This document shows, in pieces, positions 1 through 5,446 of a DNA stretch of 5,449 nt. Position 1 is the first letter of the stretch. Each line of letters begins with the position of its first letter. Origin of the DNA: Candidatus Anderseniibacteriota bacterium (lineage in GTDB: Bacteria > Patescibacteriota > Andersenbacteria > UBA10190); NCBI GenBank assembly GCA_003229735.1, contig QIFI01000016.1:1-5449 (forward strand), written 5' to 3'. Below the pieces are notes generated by a model. The model saw only the letters and a program-made list of their open reading frames with translations. It did no database searches and was not told the origin of the DNA. The position numbers and the translations under genes were made by a program.

Positions 1-1
1 A

Positions 2-61
2 AGCCTAATGTTAGTTTTTAATGATGCTATCGACAGTATCGCAGATATTTACGGAGTTTGA
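2..61 (+). CDS. Possible 3' end of a truncated upstream gene
   Basis: The second forward frame is open from the window edge to a TGA at 59-61 and would give the last 19 residues of a protein, ending in DAIDSIADIYGV. The other two forward frames close quickly (TAA at 4-6 region and TAA at 19-21), so this is the only forward frame that could continue a gene from outside the window. The composition is protein-like, mixing acidic and hydrophobic residues, but 19 codons are too few to judge coding or name a family. If real, it lies on the same strand as the next gene, 52 bases upstream of it. It could equally be chance. Confidence 0.3.
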   Translation, partial: SLMLVFNDAIDSIADIYGV

Positions 62-113
62 CTATTTTTTTGCGTAAGGTGAGTTAACTAATTAAATTTA
101 TCATAAAATTATA

Positions 114-1040
114 ATGCATATGAAAAAAATAAATGTTACAAATGTGCTAATTCTAACGGTGTTTTTGTTCACATTCGTAGTTAGCCCCGCTTACGCAGCT
201 CCAAAGATTGTAGTGGGAGCAATTCCAAAAGAATATAAAAAACCAAAGAAAAAAGATTGCGACATTATTGTCTCCAAAAGGAAGCACCAAACGATTCAAT
301 CAGCAATTGATGCCGCGATTGCCGGTGACAGGATTTGCGTGAGAAAGGGACGATATAATGAAGATGTATTGATCAATAAATCAATCACGCTTTCTGGTCG
401 GAGGCCCAGAAAAACAGTCATAAACGGACAAACTCCGAATGGTAATATGTTGATCAGTGCCGACAATGTAGTGGTAGAAGGATTTACCATAAAAGGCATT
501 GGTTCAAATTACGGGCATGCCGCTCTGATAATCGGTGAAGGGCTTACTAATGTGACCGTGCAATACAACCGCATAAAATCGGGTAATGGAGCGCTTGCAT
601 TAAGAGCAGGCGGCGGTCAACAGAGTCACCTCATTCAACATAATATCTTAAAGGGAAAGAACTCCCCTCAAATAGCACTTATAAATGGTCAGCCAACAGT
701 GGGTAAACCGTCAGACGATATTAGCTTCATCAATAATACTTTTATTGGCACGGTTAATAAAACATCTCGTCAGGACACCGGCATAGTGCTGGCATCCGGG
801 GCTACCAATAATGTGATTAAAAGAAATGCGTTTGATGTTAACGGTTCAATACAAGGGTTAATCGGAGTTGCCTACTCATCTAATACTATTAACGAAAACA
901 ACTTAAACAGCGACACATTCTCTGACTTAGCAGGCATCCCAGTCAAAGTAGGGGCAGGTTATGACGGCACTACCAACGCCGAGAACAATTGGTGGGGAGA
1001 TTTGGACCCTTCGGACAATATCCAGGGTGATATAGATTAG
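114..1040 (+). CDS. Secreted right-handed parallel beta-helix (pectin-lyase-fold) protein
   Basis: Predicted exported protein of 308 residues. Residues 1-28 form a classic Sec signal peptide: two lysines at 4-5, a hydrophobic core at about 11-23, then SPAYA with cleavage expected between Ala28 and Ala29. A lysine-rich linker (about 31-48) follows. Residues 58-95 carry the N-terminal motif of secreted beta-helix proteins (TIQSAIDAAIAGDRICVRKG, then a KSITLSG strand), as in the DUF1565/NosD-like and pectate-lyase-like families. Repeated rungs rich in Asn, Ile, Val and Gly follow (VVVEGFTIKG, NVTVQYNRI, SHLIQHNILKG, DISFINNTFIG, NNVIKRNAF, NTINENNL). The C-terminal ENNWWG (290-295) is a common closing motif. 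The only cysteines, Cys49 and Cys75, could form a disulfide after export. No lyase catalytic residues are evident, so it may bind or process polysaccharide or be structural. ATG at 114 or 120 could start it; no Shine-Dalgarno sequence is properly spaced (AAGGTGAG at 76-83 is too far). It looks richer in AT than the next gene. Confidence 0.9.
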   Translation: MHMKKINVTNVLILTVFLFTFVVSPAYAAPKIVVGAIPKEYKKPKKKDCDIIVSKRKHQTIQSAIDAAIAGDRICVRKGRYNEDVLINKSITLSGRRPRKTVINGQTPNGNMLISADNVVVEGFTIKGIGSNYGHAALIIGEGLTNVTVQYNRIKSGNGALALRAGGGQQSHLIQHNILKGKNSPQIALINGQPTVGKPSDDISFINNTFIGTVNKTSRQDTGIVLASGATNNVIKRNAFDVNGSIQGLIGVAYSSNTINENNLNSDTFSDLAGIPVKVGAGYDGTTNAENNWWGDLDPSDNIQGDID

Positions 1041-1110
1041 AAGCCCTTTAAGCAAAAGAGAGGGCCGACTCGTTGGTAGCATGAACGTTTTTAAGGCTGG
1101 GCTTTAAACT

Positions 1111-1221
1111 TTGAAGCTTAAAACTTTAGTAAGCGGTGTTCTTGTTGGCATCGTAATTGTTTGTTCTGGTATTTTTGATGAGATTTATTTTTCACTACTT
1201 CGCCGGGGTGAGTGTTTTTGA
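1111..1221 (+). CDS. Possible small hydrophobic peptide (36 aa, TTG start)
   Basis: An open frame of 36 codons runs from TTG at 1111 to TGA at 1219-1221, after an in-frame TAA at 1105-1107. The product would begin MKLKTLVSGVLVGIVIVCSG: two lysines and then about 17 hydrophobic residues, which resembles a signal anchor. The tail is charged (FDEIYFSLLRRGECF). Against it are the TTG start, the lack of a good Shine-Dalgarno site (AAGG at 1093-1096 is about 14 bases away), no clear promoter, and the fact that AT-rich intergenic DNA often encodes hydrophobic strings by chance. Cys18 is not in a proper lipobox because the residue before it is Val. It matches no family I recognise. Confidence 0.22.
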   Translation: MKLKTLVSGVLVGIVIVCSGIFDEIYFSLLRRGECF

Positions 1222-1234
1222 GAAATAATTGTAT

Positions 1235-1263
1235 TTGACGTCTTTTTGCCGTGTTTCTATATT
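1235..1263 (+). promoter_or_regulatory. Sigma-70-type promoter of the SNF2 gene
   Basis: TTGACG (1235-1240) and TATATT (1258-1263) are separated by exactly 17 bases; each box matches the vegetative consensus at 5 of 6 positions. Transcription would start near 1270, leaving a leader of about 19 bases before the ATG at 1289. That leader has no recognisable Shine-Dalgarno sequence. The promoter implies that the SNF2 gene can be transcribed independently of the beta-helix gene upstream. Confidence 0.7.
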
Positions 1264-1288
1264 ACTCTTATCAAAGTTATCATCATAA

Positions 1289-4200
1289 ATGCCTACTTAC
1301 ACCTTCGACCAAAATGCCGTTAGACGTCATCTTAATGACACTTATTTTAATCGAGGAAAATCTTATTTTTATGCTGGCGCCGTATCTAATATCACTTTGA
1401 GTCAGACCACTATTAAGGGCACAGTGGCCGGCCGCCGGGCTCATCCGTACAGTACCAGCCTGGTGGTTGGGCCGAGTAACAATATTGCCAGCTCAAAATG
1501 CACTTGTCCGATGGGTGGTTATTGTAAGCACGTGGCCGCTTTGGCGATGGCGGCTCTGGACCACCTGGCCAAGGGCATTAATCAAACCCTTTATTTATCC
1601 GGCGGTCAAAAGAGCGCCAATTCCAGATCGGCTAAATCATCTAAACCATCATCAATGGAAACCTCATCATGGCAACAACGGCTCACCCGGGCTTTTGGCA
1701 GTCAGTTCATGGCCGCTGAGCAGGAAAATGAATTGGAGGATTCTGGTGATCAATCGCAACTCCGATTCATCCTGAAGCTGATCCGCTATCAAGACCAGCT
1801 TAGCGAACTGGAAATTCGGCCTTACTGTTTTTTTCCTGATCAAAATCGCGGTAGTCTGTCGGCAATTGATTGGCGTAATTATGGTTATGAAAGAGCGCTT
1901 GATAGCCTTGATCTACCCATGGCGCATAAGCTCTTTTTTCGTCAGTTGGCGGTGGCGCTGGGCCTAAACTGGGATACACCAAGCTGGGCCGGCATCGATC
2001 ATGAACGAGCCGCCTATGTGTGGCCGTTGCTACAGCAAGCCGCGACCAGGGGAATTCGACTGGTCCATGGCAAGAAATACAATAATGCCGTAACTATTAG
2101 TCAAGAATTACTGCACCGCACATTGGTTATTACCCAGGATAAAACTAATTTTCATCTGGCTCCGACCATGCGGCTAGGGAATAAGGCTATAGCCAGATCG
2201 GACGTGCTTTTGATGGGCCGGTCACCAATTTTCGGCGTGTATTATAGCCCGGAAGGTAATATGTCTTTGCACCTCCTGGCGAACGAAACATTGTCTGATA
2301 ATCGTGGCCTCGATCAAGCGGTAGTCATACCGCGGCGGGCGGCGGCTACTTTCCAAACCAAATTTTTACCTATCCTGGCCCGCCAGTATACCATTGAGGC
2401 GGCTGGTACAAATTTACCTATATTTCGGGCCGGTAATCCCACGGTGATGATAGATATCCAGGGCGCCGGACCCAATAGCATTAAGATCACACCGCGCTAT
2501 AAATACGAATCGAAAACTATCCCGTGGCGGAAAAAATCGGAATATGTGGCGGTGGGGCGTCGAGAATTGCTGCTGCGCAACAAGGAGGCCGAACAACAAC
2601 TTCGGGAATATGTTGAGGAAACGCTGGCGCCAATCCCGCAGGCCTGGCACCAGGAGACGGGGACCCAATCCGGCGGAGCTCCGGAAATTAAGCCCCGTCT
2701 TAAACAATCATTTAAGCTTCAGGGTTTTGAGGCCGTCCATTTTATAGATGATATTGTCCCGCGGCTGCAGGAGGATGAAAATATTCTTGTTCATCAGGAC
2801 TCAAGCGCTCCGGTTTTTACTAAAGATGAATCCGAGCCGGAAATATCTTTCGTGGTTGGGCGCCCGGCCAACCACGGCGAACCCGATTGGTTTGATCTAG
2901 GTATCGAAGTGGCTATTAGCGGCGAGAAAGTCCCTTTTGCTGATATTTTCACCGCTTTAACTGCCGGTCAGGACGAGCTGCTGCTGGCCAGCGGACACTA
3001 CTGCTCCCTGACCCAACCGGCTTTTAATAAGCTGCGCGACCTTATTGAAGAGTCTAGAACTATTCGTGAGGCCACGAGCCAGGGCCTGACTATCAGCCGG
3101 TTTCAGTACGGCTGGTTCGAGGAGCTAACCCGACTGGGGGTGATTAAACGGCAAGTTAAGGCCTGGCATAATACTATGGCTAATCTTAAACAGGCCACCG
3201 GGCAGAGGGCTGTTCGTCCGCCGGCACAATTAAAAACCAAACTGCGCCCCTATCAAAAAACGGGGTTTAGCTGGCTGACCTTTCTGCACCAGCATAAGCT
3301 GGGCGGCATTCTGGCGGATGATATGGGCCTGGGTAAAACTGTTCAGACAATCGCGTTTATGTTGCGGGTGGCGGCAGAAAAGCCGCGTCATAAACCTTTT
3401 CTGGTAATTGCTCCTACCAGCGTGGTTGATAATTGGGACAGCGAGCTCGAGCGATTTGCTCCTAATCTTAAGCGGGTTACCATGCGCGCCGGTAACCGGG
3501 ACGAGCATCATCAGGCGGCTGTCCACACTGATGTTATTATCACCTCCTACGCGCTGTTAGTGCGTGACTTCATTCAGCTTAGTCAGCTAACTTACGACAC
3601 TTTAATCCTTGATGAAGCTCAATATGTTAAAAATCACCAGGCTAAGGTTTATGCCCACACGCGTCAGCTTCAGGCCGGCTGTCGCCTGGCGTTAAGCGGA
3701 ACTCCGCTGGAGAATAATTTGCTTGAGCTGTGGGCTATTTTTTCGATAGTGGCGCCAGGTTTATTCCCGAATCCCAGAAAATTTAAGCAAGTCTGGCAAA
3801 CGCCGATTGAAAAACAGGCTAATCATGAGCGCATCCGAGAACTGCGGACACGGATTAAGCCTTTTCTTCTGCGTCGGACCAAAGAGCAAGTCGAGCGTGA
3901 TCTGCCGGCTAAGACTATTGATACCTTGTCGATCGCTCTGCACCCTAAACACCAGAGAATTTATCAGCTTCATCTACAGCGCGAGCGCCAAAGAGTTCTG
4001 GGGTTGTTAGCTGAAGGCGGACTCACGCAACATCGCTGGCAAATTCTGAAGTCTCTGACCCGCTTGCGTCAACTGGCCCTGGCTCCGGAATTGATTGATG
4101 ATAAACGGGCCGGTACACCCAATAGTAAATTGGACGAGCTGATAGACCAAATTACCAGTCTGACCAGAGCCGGTCATCGGGCTCTGGTTTATAGTCAGTT

Positions 4201-4630
4201 CACTTCTTTTTTGTCCCTGGTAAAAGCCCGGCTGGATCGGGAAAAAATTGATTATTTTTATTTAGATGGCAGAACCCGACAGCGCGGCGCCCTGGTTGAG
4301 AAGTGGCAAAGTCCACAAGGTCCGCCGGTGTTTGTAATTAGCCTCAAGGCGGGCGGTATTGGTCTTAATTTAACCGCCGCCGACTACGTGTTTATTCTTG
4401 ACCCGTGGTGGAATCCGGCAGTTGAATTGCAGGCTATTGATCGAACTCATCGTATCGGTCAAACCAAGTCGGTGATGGTCTACAAAATGATCGCGCGAAA
4501 CACTATTGAGGAGAAAGTGCTGGCCCTGCAAAAGAAAAAATATAATTTGTTTAATACTATTCTGCAGGAAGGAAAACAGTTTAATTCCCTGATTACAAAT
4601 CAGGATATAAAGAATCTGTTTGAAGTGTAG
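1289..4630 (+). CDS. SWIM zinc-finger, SNF2-family DNA-dependent ATPase (helicase-like)
   Basis: Full-length 1113-residue cytoplasmic protein of the bacterial SWIM-SNF2 class. The N-terminus has a SWIM zinc finger, CxCx5CxH, at Cys71, Cys73, Cys79 and His81, likely for nucleic-acid or protein binding. A low-complexity Ser/Lys linker (about 107-127) and a long middle region follow, the latter probably the SNF2-associated domain of bacterial members. The ATPase core starts at LRPYQ (652-656): motif I DDMGLGKT (677-684), Ia LVIAPTSVVDNW (705-716), II DEAQ (775-778), III SGTP (803-806). The C-terminal lobe has motif IV ALVYSQF (965-971), V around SLKAGGIGLNL (1018-1028) and VI DRTHRIGQ (1051-1058) with arginines 1052 and 1055. 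All key residues appear intact, so an active ATP-driven DNA translocase is likely; the target is unknown. Family members are linked to chromosome remodelling, repair or transcription-complex recycling, but nothing here selects one. The ATG at 1289 fits the promoter and the conserved SWIM-protein N-terminus. No convincing terminator follows. Confidence 0.96.
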   Translation: MPTYTFDQNAVRRHLNDTYFNRGKSYFYAGAVSNITLSQTTIKGTVAGRRAHPYSTSLVVGPSNNIASSKCTCPMGGYCKHVAALAMAALDHLAKGINQTLYLSGGQKSANSRSAKSSKPSSMETSSWQQRLTRAFGSQFMAAEQENELEDSGDQSQLRFILKLIRYQDQLSELEIRPYCFFPDQNRGSLSAIDWRNYGYERALDSLDLPMAHKLFFRQLAVALGLNWDTPSWAGIDHERAAYVWPLLQQAATRGIRLVHGKKYNNAVTISQELLHRTLVITQDKTNFHLAPTMRLGNKAIARSDVLLMGRSPIFGVYYSPEGNMSLHLLANETLSDNRGLDQAVVIPRRAAATFQTKFLPILARQYTIEAAGTNLPIFRAGNPTVMIDIQGAGPNSIKITPRYKYESKTIPWRKKSEYVAVGRRELLLRNKEAEQQLREYVEETLAPIPQAWHQETGTQSGGAPEIKPRLKQSFKLQGFEAVHFIDDIVPRLQEDENILVHQDSSAPVFTKDESEPEISFVVGRPANHGEPDWFDLGIEVAISGEKVPFADIFTALTAGQDELLLASGHYCSLTQPAFNKLRDLIEESRTIREATSQGLTISRFQYGWFEELTRLGVIKRQVKAWHNTMANLKQATGQRAVRPPAQLKTKLRPYQKTGFSWLTFLHQHKLGGILADDMGLGKTVQTIAFMLRVAAEKPRHKPFLVIAPTSVVDNWDSELERFAPNLKRVTMRAGNRDEHHQAAVHTDVIITSYALLVRDFIQLSQLTYDTLILDEAQYVKNHQAKVYAHTRQLQAGCRLALSGTPLENNLLELWAIFSIVAPGLFPNPRKFKQVWQTPIEKQANHERIRELRTRIKPFLLRRTKEQVERDLPAKTIDTLSIALHPKHQRIYQLHLQRERQRVLGLLAEGGLTQHRWQILKSLTRLRQLALAPELIDDKRAGTPNSKLDELIDQITSLTRAGHRALVYSQFTSFLSLVKARLDREKIDYFYLDGRTRQRGALVEKWQSPQGPPVFVISLKAGGIGLNLTAADYVFILDPWWNPAVELQAIDRTHRIGQTKSVMVYKMIARNTIEEKVLALQKKKYNLFNTILQEGKQFNSLITNQDIKNLFEV

Positions 4631-4745
4631 GGGGGTTGTTTAGGGAAAGGGTAAGTATTTAATATATATTGGCTTGTTTAAGCTAATTATTGTGATTGTA
4701 TTGGCTATATAGAGCCTTATATTAGTTTATTTGGATATTTGCTAC

Positions 4746-4774
4746 TTGACACTATTGACTATTAGGTGTATAGT
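4746..4774 (+). promoter_or_regulatory. Near-consensus sigma-70 promoter pointing into the non-coding region
   Basis: TTGACA (4746-4751) is a perfect -35 box; TATAGT (4769-4774) matches the -10 consensus at 5 of 6 positions, and the spacer is exactly 17 bases. The expected start is near 4781. It is the best promoter in the window by consensus match, yet no conventional gene follows within the window. The product could be a small peptide mRNA, a structured RNA, or a longer transcript reaching a gene outside the window. Confidence 0.65.
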
Positions 4775-4800
4775 GCACTTTACGATTAGAGATGATAGTT

Positions 4801-4893
4801 ATGACAGTAATTACGTACCTTTTAGCTTGCTTCCTAGTAAGGATTACCCTGGTTTCTAATATTAGCGGCGCCAGGTCAGAGGAGGATGGATGA
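4801..4893 (+). CDS. Possible small membrane peptide (30 aa; 33 aa if starting at 4792)
   Basis: An open frame begins at ATG 4801 (or in-frame ATG 4792) and ends at TGA 4891-4893. The 30-residue product starts MTVITYLLACFLVRITLVSN and ends in a charged tail, ARSEEDG. That gives one hydrophobic segment with an arginine at position 14, followed by a polar acidic C-terminus, a layout seen in small membrane proteins and type I toxins. A weak AGAG at 4788-4791 lies 9 bases before ATG 4801. The ATG is 26 bases after the -10 box of a strong promoter, almost the same spacing as the SNF2 gene to its own promoter. Short length, the arginine within the hydrophobic run and lack of family similarity keep this uncertain. 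No antisense promoter was seen on the other strand. Confidence 0.3.
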   Translation: MTVITYLLACFLVRITLVSNISGARSEEDG

Positions 4894-4918
4894 GAATGTT
4901 CTCTTCCCTTATCCTCTG
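4877..4918 (+). repeat. Long imperfect hairpin
   Basis: CAGAGGA (4877-4883) pairs with TCCTCTG (4912-4918), and inside it GAGA (4892-4895) can pair with TCTC (4900-4903). An alternative register pairs GAGGAT (4882-4887) with ATCCTC (4911-4916), and GCC (4870-4872) can add pairs with GGC (4918-4920). The stop codon of the small hydrophobic ORF lies inside it. There is no T-run after it, so it is not a standard terminator. Confidence 0.45.
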
Positions 4919-4972
4919 GCATTGGACGAGAATCTTTTAAGGGATCGAACGTTGACAACTGAATAACACGGA

Positions 4973-5048
4973 GCATGAAGCCCATGAACCACATAGGGTT
5001 CAGGGCGCAGAGCAGTCACCTGGGATTAAATACCAGCAGCTCTCATGC
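4973..5048 (+). ncRNA. Candidate structured RNA: compact three-way junction
   Basis: The + strand can fold into three helices around a tight junction. P1 pairs GCATGA (4973-4978) with TCATGC (5043-5048). P2 pairs GCCC (4980-4983) with GGGC (5003-5006), continuing with TGAACC (4985-4990) and GGTTCA (4997-5002) around a 6-base loop, with A4984 bulged. P3 pairs GAGC (5010-5013) with GCTC (5039-5042) and, beyond an internal loop, CTGG (5020-5023) with CCAG (5033-5036). The joining strands are 1, 3 and 0 bases, so P3 could stack on P1. About 24 pairs in 76 nt is more than expected by chance, but no known riboswitch or tRNA signature is present. A 42-codon ORF overlaps it, so it may instead be an mRNA structure or repeat. 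Confidence 0.35.
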
Positions 5049-5112
5049 ATTGACCGTGAAATGGGAAGTGAAAGTTATCAGATATAACATTCACCTCTCG
5101 CCTATGCGTTGA
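4984..5112 (+). CDS. Possible small ORF of 42 codons
   Basis: ATG at 4984 opens a frame ending at TGA 5110-5112; an in-frame ATG at 4975 would add three residues. GGAG at 4970-4973 lies 10 bases before ATG 4984, a reasonable Shine-Dalgarno spacing. The product begins MNHIGFRAQSSHLGLNTSSS and its second half (LTVKWEVKVIRYNIHLSP) has alternating hydrophobic and basic residues resembling a beta strand. I recognise no family. The frame coincides with a predicted three-way junction and a strong hairpin, so the region may be structured RNA or repeat DNA with an incidental open frame. Confidence 0.25.
   Translation: MNHIGFRAQSSHLGLNTSSSHALTVKWEVKVIRYNIHLSPMR
5068..5094 (+). other. Strong hairpin next to the three-way junction
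   Basis: GTGAA (5068-5072) pairs with TTCAC (5090-5094) and GTTAT (5074-5078) with ATAAC (5084-5088), separated by one A-A mismatch and closed by the loop CAGAT. It lies 20 bases after the predicted junction and could be a fourth helix of the same RNA. No T-run follows, so it is not a terminator. Confidence 0.5.
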
Positions 5113-5132
5113 GACAAAAAAACCAACTAATC

Positions 5133-5156
5133 CCTTCTCCCTGGACAGGGAGAAGG
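5133..5156. repeat. Perfect CT/GA palindrome, copy 1
   Basis: CCTTCTCCCT (5133-5142) and AGGGAGAAGG (5147-5156) form a perfect 10-bp stem with a GGAC loop, followed by a GAGGATGAGGG tail. Palindromes of this CCCTCTCCC/GGGAGAGGG type with a GAGGG tail recur between genes in many bacterial genomes as dispersed REP- or MITE-like repeats; assignment to that group is by resemblance only. Confidence 0.7.
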
Positions 5157-5198
5157 CGAGGATGAGGGTTAATAGGGACAAAAACACTTCTCGTCCAG

Positions 5199-5222
5199 CC
5201 CTCTCCCCTTGAGGGGAGAGGG
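5199..5222. repeat. Perfect CT/GA palindrome, copy 2, inverted relative to copy 1
   Basis: CCCTCTCCCC (5199-5208) and GGGGAGAGGG (5213-5222) form a perfect 10-bp stem with a TTGA loop. Its asymmetric tail (CTTCTCGTCCAG, just before it) lies on the inner side, as does the tail of copy 1, so the pair face outward with 42 bases between the stems. This suggests the two ends of one small element or two insertions head to head. Confidence 0.7.
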
Positions 5223-5272
5223 GGTATTAAATGCTCTCCTAGAAATTGCCGATGGTCTTCAACACACGGGCG

Positions 5273-5299
5273 GGAGTATATGACTCCTTAATAGTTCTT
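5273..5299 (+). terminator. Weak terminator-like hairpin
   Basis: GGAGT (5273-5277) pairs with ACTCC (5283-5287) around the loop ATATG and is followed by a T-rich but interrupted stretch (TTAATAGTTCTTT). The stem is only 5 bp, so termination would be weak. It could end a transcript from the promoter at 4746-4774, about 500 bases upstream. Confidence 0.2.
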
Positions 5300-5307
5300 T
5301 AGTTCTT
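5292..5307 (+). repeat. Two tandem copies of an 8-base unit
   Basis: TAGTTCTT is repeated directly twice (5292-5299 and 5300-5307). No function is apparent; it may simply be slippage in a T-rich stretch. Confidence 0.6.
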
Positions 5308-5334
5308 TGTGTAGTATCAGAAACATTTTGACTT

Positions 5335-5446
5335 CGCGTTAGGCGCGGGGAAGACGTGTTGCGCACGAGGCCGGCTTAACCAACCGGCATTTACTGGCGC
5401 GTAACCGTCTCTCAAGCGAGAGAAAGCTTTTATGACACCGCCTGTC
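5335..5446. other. GC-rich string of five short hairpins at the window edge
   Basis: Successive stems are CGCG (5335-5338 with 5344-5347), CGTG/CACG (5355-5358 with 5364-5367), GCCGG/CCGGC (5370-5374 with 5384-5388), TCTCTC/GAGAGA (5408-5413 with 5418-5423) and GACA/TGTC (5434-5437 with 5443-5446). The base composition is clearly richer in GC than the preceding 600 bases. Several frames are open on both strands, including a minus-strand frame from the window edge to a stop at 5319-5317. This could be a structured RNA, a repeat unit or a recombination-site-like array; it runs off the window. Confidence 0.4.

Larger units (their letters stand above)
4901..5222. mobile_element. Possible MITE-like element bounded by imperfect inverted repeats
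   Basis: TGGACGAGAA (4923-4932) has a perfect 10-base inverted copy, TTCTCGTCCA (5188-5197). The outward flanks also resemble each other: CTCTTCCCTTA at 4901-4911 against CTCTCCCCTCA, the reverse complement of 5210-5220 (9 of 11 match). Between them the similarity is lost for about 11 bases. The roughly 320-base segment contains no transposase, which fits a miniature non-autonomous element or an old composite of dispersed repeats. I see no clear target-site duplication. Confidence 0.3.

Noticed and set aside
58..115. Promoter for the beta-helix gene from TTGACT (58-63) or TATAAT (110-115)
   Set aside because: No acceptable -10 box lies 16-18 bases after TTGACT, and TATAAT overlaps the start codon with no -35 box at a suitable distance.
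1041..1104. Rho-independent terminator after the beta-helix gene
   Set aside because: AAGCCC (1041-1046) can pair with GGGCTT (1099-1104), or GCCCT with AGGGC (1061-1065), but neither stem is followed by a T-run and the first has a very long loop.
1467..1775. 102-codon forward ORF inside the SNF2 gene
   Set aside because: It is an out-of-frame shadow of the SWIM-SNF2 coding sequence; the other internal ORFs were dropped for the same reason.
4952..4980. Promoter from a second TTGACA at 4952-4957
   Set aside because: No -10-like hexamer occurs 16-18 bases downstream (ATGAAG at 17).
4752..4994. 80-codon minus-strand ORF
   Set aside because: No protein-family features, no promoter or ribosome site at its start, and it runs opposite to a strong promoter and across inverted repeats.
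4973..5048. TPP riboswitch, suggested by TCACCTGG and ATACCAGC around 5016-5037
   Set aside because: The conserved CTGAGA of the pyrimidine-binding arm is absent, the P2 arm has a different design, and the CTGGATAAT core is not intact.
4973..5048. tRNA, because the fold spans 76 nt and contains GGTTCA
   Set aside because: There is no cloverleaf with D, anticodon and T arms, no TTCGA-type T loop and no acceptor layout; only three helices form.
5338..5344. Integron attC core site, from GTTAGGC
   Set aside because: No matching RYYYAAC partner was found at a suitable distance and no integrase is present.
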